Shown here in pieces: positions 23,919 through 34,155 of a DNA stretch of 64,000 nt (position 1 is its first letter; each line of letters begins with the position of its first letter). The translations under genes and the position numbers were made by a program. The DNA is from Liolophura sinensis. Its lineage: Eukaryota > Mollusca > Polyplacophora > Chitonida > Chitonidae. The DNA lies in NCBI RefSeq assembly GCF_032854445.1, contig NC_088296.1, forward strand, positions 16,233,485 to 16,297,484. The letters run 5' to 3'. The notes beneath the pieces were generated by a model, which was not told where the DNA came from, made no database searches, and was given only the letters and a program-made list of their open reading frames with translations.

Positions 23919-24671
23919 AATGGTCAGTTCAGCTTGGACCAGAGTCGCCATTGCTCTGGAAATGGTACCCCAATATTTTTTTTCAAGATTATCCTCTTTC
24001 CAGTCTGGAAAGGCTGCATAAAAAGACCTATAAAAAAGAGTATGGTTTAAAGGAAAATGAAGAAAGATATGGTACAAAAAGAGAAAACAAAATTGATTTG
24101 TGAAGCATGTTTCTTTATAACCCATCATAGTTCATTAGTTCGGGCTCTCCAACGAAGTTGTTTTGACAGCTATCAGGGTTGACGTCACGACAGCAGGCTA
24201 CTTAACGTCCAGAGTGAAACCGGGGACCTTAAGAAAACCGTAGATTGAAGCCATTTTTACTCCCCAAGAAACTGTTTGGTGCTTTTATATATTAGTCCAT
24301 TTCATATACTGTATATCAAGAAGAAAACAGGCGTTGCACCTTCCCCTTAAATCAGAAGGCATGATAGGCCACGTCTACATTAGCTCCATGGGGCTATGTT
24401 TAAGTTGAAACATATACCTATATGCAGGCATCGACTTGCCCTGCGCTCCTCGGTTCGCAGTGTGCTGTTCTCAATTTACTGATGTTGTCCGCTGTATTAC
24501 GGCGTTGCTCGTAATCCCTGTCCATTTTTTACGTCATTTAGTGTTTGGTCTTGTAAGCGTGTTCTGGATCAAATAGTGCATGATAAGTCAATGTCTGCAT
24601 ATGGGTCTATGTCTGTACATAAACTAAGCCCTGTAGAGCTACGTCTAAATGTGTATTGTTCCGTTCCCCAG

Positions 24672-24778
24672 TCACAAAGTTCAACGTTCAAAGGATGCCC
24701 ACCTCTGTGTTCAATGGAGTGCCGTCATGGGAAGGTGAGAGACGAGAACGGGTGTGACAATCTGCAAGTGCCGCGACC
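24672..24778 (+). pseudogene. Decayed antistasin-like domain exon
   Basis: After a CCCCAG acceptor the frame reads S-Q-S-S-T-F-K-G-CPPLCSMECRHGKVRDENGC and then breaks. Compared with the 105-nt exons at 29.9-30.8 kb it is 107 nt long: one extra base lies before the first cysteine codon and one in GTGTGACAATCTGC (expected GACATCTGC). Ignoring the second insertion restores the ...D-I-C-K-C-R-D ending. The donor is GTTAGG rather than GTAAG. The loop is Ser-Met-Glu. There is no signal exon nearby, so it is probably a stray duplicate that has decayed. Confidence 0.8.
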
Positions 24779-24826
24779 GTTAGGAGACCGAAAAGCTTTA
24801 TTCCTTAATAAAGAAAATGTAAATCC

Positions 24827-25089
24827 TTTTTTTATTTGACTGGTGTTTTACGTCGTACTCAAGAATATTTCACTTATACGACGGCGGCCAGCATTATGGT
24901 GGGTGGAAAACGCGCAGATCCCGGGAGAAACCCACGACCATCCGCAGGATGCTGGAAGACCTCCTCACGTATGGGCGGAGAAGAACGTAGCATGAGCTGT
25001 ACTTGGACTCACGGCAACCGCCTTGGTGAAATGCTCCTGGGACATAGTGCCACGTTGGGATGCCAACCACCTCGATCACCGAGGCCCGT
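24827..25089 (-). mobile_element. V-SINE-like SINE, full length, inside a decayed antistasin unit
   Basis: Complete from T/A-rich tail to the head, which reads CCTCGGTGATCGAGG on the minus strand. It separates the decayed exon at 24672-24778 from intron-like sequence homologous to the plus-strand gene. Confidence 0.9.
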
Positions 25090-25099
25090 GTATATTTTT

Positions 25100-25340
25100 A
25101 ACCCAGACACTTATACACCTCCTTGGCTATAGCTCTTTCTGACGATCTTGGAGACACTAAGTGGTTTATGACCCCTGATGTGGCCTCTTTCGTTTTTCCC
25201 CATATACTTTACTGTGAAGTCCACTTGTTTTCTAACAATATTGTTTACATACATGCCGCAATGTCACGCGTGGCAAGGTTTATCAGTAATTTGTCCAAGG
25301 TCAGACGACTCACACGGGCATTAAAGTTTCGTCCATCAAA
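25100..25340 (+). repeat. Diverged copy of the antistasin intron unit
   Basis: GACGATCTTGGAGACACT, then GTGGCAAGGTTTATCAGTAA and TTTGTCCAAGGTCA correspond to the intron words GATGCCTTGGTGACAATACA and GTTGATAAGTAATTTGCC near 30060-30210. The copied unit therefore included intron as well as exon. Confidence 0.5.
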
Positions 25341-25999
25341 CTGACCGCCATTTTGTAAGTGGAAAAAATTTCTTCAGTATGACGTGAAACAATTACAACT
25401 TATTTCCTCTAGGATTTGAGTGTAATATTATCTTGTAATAGCTCCAGCGAGGCAAATACTGATACAGATGAAGATCACCGGACGTCCTATACGATAACAT
25501 AGCGACCTTCTGTAAGCCAATCCGACAGCATTGTACACTAATGTACTGTGTAATAAACTAGAATAGAATTCACATTTCGCAAAAATGTTTCCACAGATAA
25601 CGTTCCTAAGTGGCAATTTTTGTGTATTTCTTTTATAACTGTAAAAACTTTGGTCTATTGTATTTCAAGGAGAGGTTGATCCGATACGTGAACACAGATT
25701 GTTTACAACAATGACCCTTACTCTAAGAAAGTACATATCGGTGGACATTGACTTTCGTTTCTGTTTTTTATTTTGTTTTTCTCTTATTTTTTTCGGCAAA
25801 ACATTAAACAATTCGCATACTTTAGTTGTATGCATATACTGACATCACACACCTGACATTCATGGATTTCCAGTAAACCTTATTGGAATTAAAAGCGCGT
25901 ATGTCATCACCTCGGTCTCGGTTGTAAATAAACAAGCACGCCTTCCTCATATATATACTCGCTGTATGTGCAGGTGACGGTAGGAATTCTTGCGCCTTG

Positions 26000-26133
26000 G
26001 TTCTGGGGCAACTCTCGGTGATCTGGGGCAACTCTCCATGATCTGGGGCAACTCTTCATGATTTGGGGCAAATCTCCATGATCTGGGGCAAATCTCCATG
26101 ATCTTGGGCTACTCTCCATGATCTGGGGCAACT
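26000..26133. repeat. 20-bp tandem repeat, 6-7 copies
   Basis: Units of GATCTGGGGCAACTCTCCAT with substitutions (ATTTGGGGC, ATCTTGGGC). Three units equal 60 nt, which keeps an artefactual minus frame open. Confidence 0.93.
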
Positions 26134-26864
26134 CTGCTCGGTTTGACGATGACTTATTCCTATGGTTTCAGACCTCTGCTTACATTTCCATACGCAGCAT
26201 TGATACATGTAATGTTTAGTGCTTTAACTCAGCCAAAACCAAACCATGACCAATAAGGTGTATTGCTGCATACCTTGCCCAGAGTTTTAGAAAGCATCCT
26301 TAGAAAACCTGTACACAGGTTACCCGTTAAAAGCTAGACCTTCCTATGTCATACCTATATGGGTAAGTAGCAAAGACAAGGGGACGTCACTCACAGCGTC
26401 ACCACTACCTGACAACTTGTGTCCTCTCGCCAAGATTTTCAAACCTTATCCAATATTACTAATGCCCGTCCAAAGTTCACTCCAAGCTTGCACCTGTACA
26501 CCAAAAATGGTCGGCTAACAGCGTAAAAAAGAATTTATTCCATAAAATGGACAAAATTACATTAGAAATTTCCGAAAAACTGAAGTAGAAATATGCTACT
26601 GATTCCCTTTTGTCCCGCTGATTACGGTCTCCATTTTTAATACAGCGTTCTAGCAGTTATATAGTTGTAACATACAGACGTTATCTCACTATTTCAATCT
26701 TGGTTATTCAAAAACAGTAGTATATGTTATAGGCTGTAGTATAGTTGTTCTGGCTTGAACTAGCTTTTGGCGACTTCACTCGCACTTGGCTGCTCATAGC
26801 ATGCACCCCACTCAACAGGATTGACCGTGCCCGTGCCACCGTGTGATCCTACTGAGGCAGGCAA

Positions 26865-27116
26865 GACTGTTTTAACAATCTTCAATCCTCCTAGAATTAT
26901 GACTGTTTTAACAATCTTCAATCCTCCTAGAATTATGACTGTTTTAACAATCTTCAATCCTCCTAGAATTATGACTGTTTTAACAATCTTCGATCCTCCT
27001 AGAATTATGACTGTTTTAACAATCTTCAATCCTCCTAGAATTATGACTGTTTTCACAATCTTCCATCCTCCTAGAATTATGACTGTTTTATCAATCTTCA
27101 ATCCTCCTAGAATTAT
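26865..27116. repeat. 36-bp tandem repeat, exactly 7 copies
   Basis: Seven units beginning GACTGTTTTAACAATCTTCA and ending CCTCCTAGAATTAT span 252 bp. Only four or so substitutions are seen (TTCGATCC, TTTCACAATCTTCC, TTTATCAATC). The period is a multiple of three and stop-free on both strands, giving 12-residue repeat frames both ways (for example M-T-V-L-T-I-F-N-P-P-R-I). Confidence 0.96.
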
Positions 27117-27569
27117 CAGTAGAATTTTCACTCATCCCCTGTGCGTGAAGATGAATATAACACAAACGAAAGCAGATATATTTACAATGTTCTCATTTTA
27201 CATCATGTACCTTCAATTTCTCTCAGATCTATCGTTAGAAATAATATTCCTACGTGGGCGTGGCTTCATTTTTTTCTCTCCGTTTATTGGAGTATATAAA
27301 CTGATGAAGCTGACCAATCTAATTGCCTGAATTCAGGAAAATTAAAGATTTATGTCTATTTTTACTAATTGTTTATTTATATTTTTGATTGTTATTTAAC
27401 ACCAAAGGCAAGAATTTGTCATTTCTACGATGACCATCACGGTCAATTTTTGAAGAAGAAAAAAAACCCGGAGTGCTTGGGTTAAACGACGTGCCCTTGA
27501 CATGCTACTAACGAACTTCCGTCACGTGACGTCGGTGTACATGTAGACATGCAGATTTGAATCTATAAA

Positions 27570-27957
27570 TTACTACACTCAAAAATTAATCTGTTGATTT
27601 CAAGAGAAAGACGGTTGTTTGAATGATGCTAGAATGTATTCTGCTATTGGAACAGATTATTCTGTTAAATATAACACACATATCCCATTAACACAACATA
27701 AAGATTCTATTTTTCCCCGGTCTGTGCACGGTTTCCACGCACCATTATACTGACCGTCGTCGTATAAGTGAAATATTCTTGAGCACGGCGTAAAACACCA
27801 ATCAGATAAATAAATAAATAAAGATTCTATTATATTAACATGATATCAACTTGAATATGACACATTGATTCGTTATAGTAATAGAATACGTTCTAGCACC
27901 ATTCAAACAACAGACTTTATGTTAAGATTAACAGCTTAATATTTTAGTGTATAAACG
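27570..27957. mobile_element. MITE family 1 (TA-CACTMAAAA terminal inverted repeats) with nested SINE
   Basis: Left end TACACTCAAAAATTAATCTG and right end, read in complement, TACACTAAAATATTAAGCTG begin ~75-bp inverted repeats that continue through GTTTGAATGATGCTAGAATG. Both ends sit on a TA, which fits the TA target preference of Tc1/mariner-type elements. No transposase frame is present. A SINE fragment interrupts the interior. Confidence 0.8.
27717..27826 (+). mobile_element. Truncated V-SINE-like SINE inserted in a MITE
   Basis: Starts within GGTCTGTGCACGGTTTCC and ends CAATCAGATAAATAAATA. AAAGATTCTATT stands on both sides, a perfect 12-bp target-site duplication, so the insertion was already 5'-truncated when it landed. 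Confidence 0.9.
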
Positions 27958-29067
27958 ACCGCTTATTTTGACCAAGAACGAAGGAATAAGCAGACCCGGT
28001 GAATGCGCGAAATTTTTGTCTAAGAATTGGTTTGAACCGGCACGTCATGTGGTTTAGAGAACCTCATGAACTCGGTTACGTCTGGCACATCATTTAATTT
28101 TGAGTCTTGAGATGTCTTTTAACAGTTCGTGAAAAAAGTCAATCGTCTGGAATCTACTGTCGTCAATGTTATTCACAGACGTCCCAACACTGCTTTATTT
28201 TGGGGTTTTTTGTTAGAGCAGTTATCGTATACTAAATGTGATAACAACACGGCTTCTTGAATAGTTCTAGACCAGCGACGACTAATAAATTTCATCGGAT
28301 ACGTGTGACCATTCGTCAACTTTCACATCTTTGTGAACACGTGCACAATGCAATCGCAAATTTTTCAGGAATTTTATTCAAATGTGAAAAATCCCAGTGT
28401 GACTTTGAGGACATCCAAAAATCAGCCCTGTTGAGAATTTAAACAATTGACTGCAATTAATTCGGGGTAAAAAAAATTAAAATATCAATAAAAATTAGAT
28501 TCCATTACAGTTTCCTTTGATAATTCTGATAACATACACATAAAAGCTTTATTTTTAAAGGGTAAAACACAAATATTCTATGTATAAACCATAAACAAAT
28601 TAACAATATCAAAATACCAGGATTTTCTATTAAATTGTGCCATTAGCTTATACATGTATATTTATTTTCAGAGAGACGTCAAACAACGACTAAGTTACAG
28701 CTGCAATTATGTAACTGGCGAACATGTGAAAAGGTCATTATTTTTGGCCTATTGTCAAGCTTGCCTATAGCAATTTCTCTCCACCATACTTTAGACTGAA
28801 TACATGTGTCTATATTATGTTACATTGGTGGCTGTGATGAAGAATATTTTAGTTCCAAAACGTATTTTCCAAATACTAAAGTTCGTCAAAGTGCGATTTA
28901 TCTTCACGTTACTAAAGTTTACGTCAGTTTACGTTAGTATTAAATTCCACCAATTATGTCCGATAAGAAAATAATACTATGGCCATGTAACGGCGTAACA
29001 AGTCATATTTATTAAACTTTACATATTACATAGAATGCCGTCATTTATCAGGGTTAAAGAGAAGCAT

Positions 29068-29075
29068 AATATATG
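29068..29075 (+). promoter_or_regulatory. TATA-like element of the plus-strand antistasin gene
   Basis: TAATATAT lies about 65 bp before the ATG, a spacing like that of the TATA boxes of genes A and C. Confidence 0.35.
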
Positions 29076-29136
29076 GGTAAACATTTGCACGTGGCGACAC
29101 TTTCTTTAGTGCTCCATCGAAGTGAAGCCAAGCATC

Positions 29137-29182
29137 ATGTATGGGCTGTGGATATTTGCTGTTTTTGTCGCTGTTTTTGTGG
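29137..29182 (+). CDS. Signal-peptide exon of the plus-strand antistasin-like gene
   Basis: ATG opens MYGLWIFAVFVAVFV and ends after the first base of the next codon (phase 1) at GTAAGT. At 15 codons it supplies a bare hydrophobic leader; cleavage would fall in the Ala-Ala that begins the next exon. Joined to 29864-29968, 30274-30378 and 30674-30778 it gives a continuous frame with three antistasin repeats. A SINE (29328-29560) lies in the first intron. No terminal exon with a stop was identified; if the last intron is retained, the frame ends 28 codons after the last donor. Confidence 0.75.
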
Positions 29183-29326
29183 GTAAGTTTTACTAAAGTG
29201 ATTTCTCACATCTGATGTATTTTTTTCATTCCCAGTTTTAATTTCATCAGCAATGTTCACATTGTTTTGTTAGGTGTGTATGGCTTTATAAAATGCTGTA
29301 TGTTGTATTATTTGAAAGCATTTATG

Positions 29327-29327
<1 letters not shown>

Positions 29328-29358
<31 letters not shown>

Positions 29359-29560
29359 GACGGGTGTTTTACGTCGTGCTCAACCGACGGCGACGGCGGC
29401 CAGCAAGTATGCTGGAAGGAAATTGGCCAGAGCTCGGGGGAAACCCAATGCCACCCGCGCGGTGCTGCCACATCGCTGGGTCGCAAAGCCCGCTGGGTGG
29501 CCAAGATCACGGTCAAAACTGACCCATAATTTGACTGACTTCAGTTCAGCTCACGCTGGT
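29328..29560 (-). mobile_element. V-SINE-like SINE, diverged
   Basis: Long TTTA tail followed by GGGTGTTTTACGTCGTGCTC, then a core in which the ATTTCACTTATA word has been replaced by CAACCGACGGCGACGGCGGC. The head half is highly diverged. Confidence 0.82.
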
Positions 29561-29863
29561 TACAGTACGACTTTGGGTCCGGGGTTTGTCAAGTATTATA
29601 ACCTTATTATAAAGAGAGAATAATTGGTATGTGTATTATGTTTTTCTCCTTCAATAGTCGTGCACACTGTGTATGAATAAATAAATATATGAAAACCAAT
29701 GTGTTGACCAAAACACGTTTCAGGTATTACATCAATGGATTTATTATTCATGAATTTTAGATTTATATTCCTTTTTTTGTATTACTTTGTCAGAAAAATA
29801 TTAAGGATGACATTAAATCCAATAATTAGTTAATGACTACATGTGTATTGTTTGGTTCTTCAG

Positions 29864-29968
29864 CCGCAAGTCCACATTCTCGAGGATGCCCGCCAGTTTG
29901 TGATATGGCGTGTCAGCATGGCTACGTGACAGATAAGAATGGGTGTGTCCTCTGCCAGTGCCGCGAGA
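29864..29968 (+). CDS. Antistasin-like domain exon 1 of the plus-strand gene
   Basis: A 105-nt phase 1-1 exon with TTCTTCAG acceptor and GTAAGT donor. The product reads A-S-P-H-S-R-G-CPPVCDMACQHGYVTDKNG-CVLC-QCRE. It has the six-cysteine antistasin pattern, but the residue after the second cysteine is Asp, an unusual P1 for an inhibitor of trypsin- or elastase-like enzymes. It differs from the other two plus-strand domains by His/Gln before the domain and Lys for Glu in TDKNG. Confidence 0.87.
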
Positions 29969-30273
29969 GTAAGTAGATTGAAACGTATTTCTCTTTACAG
30001 AAATGTAAATATTAACTCACCTATAGATGCCTAGATATCTCTCCCGCTGTAACTGTTCGAGATGCCTTGGTGACAATACACTCTCAAAGACGCCCATATT
30101 ACTATGTAAGAAATCCAACTTCCGTTCTATACCATTTGCCTTCCACGAATATGCTGCTCATGTACATGCAATTTACGCGTAGGAAAGTTGATAAGTAATT
30201 TACCAAAGTTCAGTGGTTTATCCCGGGAACTCCTAATAAACGGTGACTACACGTGCATTGTTCCGTACTCCAG

Positions 30274-30378
30274 ACCCGAGTCCACAGTCTCGAGGATGCC
30301 CGCCCCTTTGTGATATGGCGTGTCAGCATGGCTACGTGACAGACGAGAATGGGTGTGTCCTCTGCCAGTGCCGCGAGA
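30274..30378 (+). CDS. Antistasin-like domain exon 2 of the plus-strand gene
   Basis: A 105-nt phase 1-1 exon (acceptor GTACTCCAG, donor GTAAGT) reading P-S-P-Q-S-R-G-CPPLCDMACQHGYVTDENG-CVLC-QCRE. Identical to the third domain except Leu for Val before the second cysteine. Asp-Met occupies the predicted P1-P1' pair. The near-identity at DNA level, introns included, indicates a recent tandem duplication or ongoing gene conversion. Confidence 0.88.
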
Positions 30379-30673
30379 GTAAGTAGATTGAAACGTTTTT
30401 CTCTTTACAGAAATGTAGATATTGACTTACCTATAGATACCTAGATATCTCTCCCGCTGTAAATGTTCAAGATGCCTTGGTGACAATACACTCTCAACGA
30501 CGCCCATATTACCATTTAAACTTCCGTTATATACCACTTGTCTGCCACCAGTATGTTGTTCGTGTATATGCACCTCACATGTGGGAAAGCTGATCATTAA
30601 TTTGCCATAGCCCAGTGGTTTAAGGGGGGAGTGTAATAAATGGTGATTACATGTGTATTGTTCCGTACTCCAG

Positions 30674-30778
30674 GTCCGAGTCCACAGTCTCGAGGATGCC
30701 CGCCCGTTTGTGATATGGCCTGTCAGCATGGCTACGTGACAGACGAGAATGGGTGTGTCCTCTGCCAGTGCCGCGAGA
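30674..30778 (+). CDS. Antistasin-like domain exon 3 of the plus-strand gene
   Basis: A 105-nt phase 1-1 exon (acceptor GTACTCCAG, donor GTAAGT) reading P-S-P-Q-S-R-G-CPPVCDMACQHGYVTDENG-CVLC-QCRE, with Asp at the predicted P1. The sequence after the donor diverges from the other two introns (TATAATGAGCCCC instead of AGATTGAAACG), marking where this copy leaves the duplicated unit. Reading through the donor gives 28 more codons to a stop, a possible alternative C-terminus. Confidence 0.86.
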
Positions 30779-32209
30779 GTAAGTATAATGAGCCCCTCCC
30801 CATCTTACAGAAACGGAAACGTATGTTTTATCTTAGACACTTAGACAAGACCCCTGCTTCCGTTATTTAAGTGGCCTGGATGGGAAAGTGCTTGATGACG
30901 CCCTTGTGGCGTTTTGCGCACACTAAGATTTGTCGCACACCACTTGCCATCCACCATTATGTTGTCCATATTTGGACGCTACACGTGAGAAAGTCCATCA
31001 GTAACTTGCCAGAGGGTATGACCTGACGGTCTGGTTTGTTTTTCCATTTAGATACATTGTTCGTTAAAAATGTTTTTGAGAAAGATTGCCTGATACCTTT
31101 AAAACTTTGAAATGTTATTTTCTATATGTAGTTATTTTTTTTATATTATTTTTTTCTTGCGGGTCCTCGTGATTTTCAGAGCCCTGTCATCTTTCAACAG
31201 TTCGATGGAGACAGATATTAGCATAGGTAGAGATCACTTGATCTCTTGATCTTCTCAACCCATTAATGTTACGTAACAAAGTATAATAGAATTCAACTAT
31301 AACTTCATTTTGTTCAAAAAAAAAGGAGAAATGGAAATATGAGCATTTGTTCTACACCAGTTATGATTCCTTCAATGAATAATGTTCGTCAAGTTCTGAC
31401 CTTTATTCTCGCCAAAAGCTACCTTACATGTATACTCTTGTTATATCTATGTATAGTGAATAAAATGAAATAAATGATTCAACTGAATGACAATGAATAA
31501 AAACATTTACTAACAATATGTCATTATTTTTTTCAATTGCTGAATAAAATTGAAAATGTTGCTTAACTCTACACTGAAGAATTTTTAAACCTATATCATG
31601 GCGGTCAGTTTGGTACAGCAGAAACCGGACTGTTGAAGGTAAACTAATGACCTCCGGGAATTTACTGACCAGGTTTCCCACGAGTGATGTAAAGGTAAGC
31701 ACACCATAAACTGGCGGAAGACAAATGGTCTTTCAGACTGTTACACAGAGCCACACAAGCGTCGTTAGCCGCTTATCGTCAGCAAGGTCCCAATTTCAGT
31801 GAGAGCTAAGGCATTAGACGATGGTGTTTGAATAGGCTGGATTGGAAAATGTCCTCTTTCTGACAGCTTGAGTTATTTTGGACAACACATATATTTATAG
31901 CACAGTTTTTAAAGAATGTTACAGCAGAAATTGCCACACAAACAGGAATGAGATTTTGCCAGCGCCGTATTACACATTTTCATACACCGTGTTCGTTTTC
32001 TATTCAACGTCAAGCGAGAAAGCATCGGAAAAGTTGTCGCATTGTTAGGTACGGCGCATCATATTTTCGTTCCTAAAAATAGTACCAATTGCTAAAGTTT
32101 GCCAAAGAGCCGAGTTGTCGCCATTGCAAGGGAAATGGTACCCCATTCCTTTTCAAGATAATCTTACTTGCATAATTCTCGAGGCCGTGATGACAACAAA
32201 CTTTTGGCG

Positions 32210-32386
32210 GCGCTCTCTGGTATTGACTTACATGGAGTTCGGGGGAGACCACTGTCCATTCGCAGTAACAATGAAATATATGGCTAGCATTCTTTCCCAC
32301 GCACGACAAGAGCAGAAGCCAGCATGATCAGGATTGGCCTTTACAGCGTCCGCATTGGTGAGAGACTCCTGCGTCATTCTGATACG
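32210..32386 (-). mobile_element. V-SINE-like SINE, strongly diverged
   Basis: CAGAAGCCAGCATGATCAGG, CAGCGTCCGCATTGGTGAG and CTCCTGCGTCATTCTG preserve the head-half word order. The core is eroded and the tail is lost. Confidence 0.6.
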
Positions 32387-32459
32387 GAAATCCCGAAAAC
32401 GACTTTAAATCGTAGGTATGATAAACCATGCCTTCATATCCATATTGTGTGTTCTGCAG

Positions 32460-32559
32460 CCACAAACACACCATTCAGGAGTTGTCCGCCCCTGTATGAT
32501 ATGTCAGCTTGGGTTTGTGACAGACGAGAACCACTGTGACATCTACGATTGTCGAGATC
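32460..32559 (+). pseudogene. Decayed fourth antistasin-like exon of the plus-strand gene
   Basis: Acceptor TTCTGCAG and donor GTAAGG are preserved, but the exon is 100 nt instead of 105: GATATGTCAG stands where the other copies have GATATGGCGTGTCAG, a 5-bp deletion that shifts the frame. The second cysteine codon is also changed (TGT to TAT). After the lesion, C-Q-L-G-F-V-T-D-E-N-H-C-D-I-Y-D-C-R-D is still readable in the shifted frame. If spliced in, it would end the protein soon after the lesion, so it may now act only as a terminal exon or be skipped. Confidence 0.82.
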
Positions 32560-32592
32560 GTAAGGTTTCCTCCTTAAACAAAGGAGAATATA

Positions 32593-32710
32593 GATTTAAC
32601 CTAGACACCTCTAGATCTTAACCTAGACACTTTTAGATTTTTACATAGAAACTTTTTGATTTCAACATAGACACTTTTAAATTTTAACCTAGACGCTTTT
32701 AAATTTCTTT
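32593..32710. repeat. 22-23-bp tandem repeat, 5 diverged copies
   Basis: Units of the type TTAACCTAGACACTTTTAG plus ATTT, immediately after the decayed antistasin exon. Confidence 0.85.
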
Positions 32711-32714
32711 TAAT

Positions 32715-32890
32715 TGTACATACCCACACTTCCACTACTCCAGCCTCTATATGTACATCCGCACACTTCCCTACTCCAACCCCCATATATATCTGCACAC
32801 TTCCACTACTCCAACCCCTATATGTACATCCACACACTTCTACTACTCCAACCCCCATATACATCTGCACACTTTCCCTTCTCCACCCCC
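32715..32890. repeat. ~40-bp tandem repeat, about 4 copies
   Basis: CACACTTCCACTACTCCAAC alternates with CCCCATATACATC and TATATGTACATCC segments. It abuts arrays on both sides. Confidence 0.82.
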
Positions 32891-32891
32891 C

Positions 32892-33563
32892 ACATATCTC
32901 CAATAATGCAGTGATATTTTAGCACTGCTGGTCACATATCGTCAGTAATACAGTGATATTTTAGCTCTGGTGGTCACATATCGTCAGTAATACAGTGATA
33001 TTTTAGCTCTGGCGGTCACATATCGTCAGTAATACAGTGATATTTTAGCTCTGGCGGTCACATATCGTCAGTAATACAGTGATATTTTAGCACTGGTGGT
33101 CACATATCGTCAGAAATACAGTGATATTTTAGCTCTGGTGGTCACATATCGTCAGTAATACAGTGATATTTTCGCACTGGTGGTCACATATCGTCAGTAA
33201 TACAGTGATATTTCAGCTCTGGTGGTCACATATCGTCAGTAATACAGTGATATTTTAGCTCTGGTGGCCACATATAGTCAGTAATACAGTGATAATTTAG
33301 TTCTGGTGGTCACATATCGTTAGTAATACAGTGATATTTTAGTTCTGGTGGTCACATATCGTTAGTAATACAGTGATATTTTAGTTCTGGTGGTCACATA
33401 TCGTTAGTAATACAGTGATATTTTAGCTCTGGTGGTCACATATCGTTAGTAATACAGTGATATTTTAGCTCTGGTGGTCACATATCGTTAGTAATACAGT
33501 GATATTTTAGTTCTGGTGGTCACATATCGTTAGTAATACAGTGATATTTTAGCTCTGGTGGTC
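32892..33563. repeat. 42-bp minisatellite, 16 copies
   Basis: Sixteen units fill 672 bp. The unit contains CACATATCGTCAGTAATACA then GTGATATTTTAGCTCTGGTG. Late copies share CGTTAGTAATAC and TTAGTTCTGG, early copies CGTCAGTAATAC, so the array grew in at least two blocks. Confidence 0.96.
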
Positions 33564-33765
33564 TAATTAAAAAAAATGAAAGGATCTGTCTTCTACAGAA
33601 TGTCTATCAGTTTTATAACCAATGCATTTTTGGCGGGATACTGCTCAGTAGCCATCTCATGAGCGTGACATAGAAGCTTTTATGGCTGCTTCAACCACGT
33701 TTTTTACTTCACAAATAAAGAGAATTGTTCGCGGGTTTGTAATTTGTGCTATTTTAGATCACTTT

Positions 33766-33915
33766 ATTTATGTATTTATTGGATTCCTGTTTTACGCCGT
33801 GCTCAAGAATATTTCACGGCGGCCAGCGTTATGGTGGGAGGAAACCTGGCAGAGCCCGGGGGAAACCCACGACCATCCACAGGTCCCTGGCAGACCTTCC
33901 CACGTAGGGCCGGGG
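33766..33915 (-). mobile_element. V-SINE-like SINE, 3' half
   Basis: TTTATTTATGTATTTATTGG tail, then a core lacking the CTTATACGA word. It ends at GGCCGGGGAGGAAG, where a member of the second SINE family begins. Confidence 0.88.
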
Positions 33916-33929
33916 AGGAAGTAGACCCC

Positions 33930-34155
33930 TTTAAGATCAGCAAGAGCAAAGGGGAAAAGGACTGGTTGGCCCGGTTTTAGTGTAATGTGACTTGTTGGGA
34001 TATGATATCAGGTTTTGTGTCTTCGGCATGACACTTCAGTGGCGGCAGCAGTTTGGCCGCATGGACTCGCCCTGGCACAAAAACACACGGTATATGTCCA
34101 CACACGTAATTAGTCCTCGTCGTCAAATGACTGAAAAGTTGTAAAGTTCGACGAA
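33930..34155 (+). mobile_element. Second SINE family, headless copy
   Basis: GGACTGGTTGGCCCGGTTTT, GTGTCTTCGGCATGACAC, CATGGACTCGCCCTGGCAC and CTCGTCGTCAAATGACTG follow the same order as the element at 52.8-53.0 kb. Confidence 0.82.

Larger units (their letters stand above)
29864..31030 (+). repeat. ~400-bp tandem duplication of exon plus intron, three units and a partial fourth
   Basis: Exon starts are spaced 410 and 400 bp apart. Intron words repeat in order: CTAGATATCTCTCCCGCTGT, GATGCCTTGGTGACAATACA, then a TATACCACTTG-like and a CACATGTGGGAAAG-like word. A fourth intron part continues to about 31030 without an exon after it. Confidence 0.88.

Noticed and set aside
32892-33563. CRISPR-like regular repeats
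   Set aside because: Units are contiguous with no unique spacers and the genome is eukaryotic; they are minisatellites. The same applies to the other arrays.
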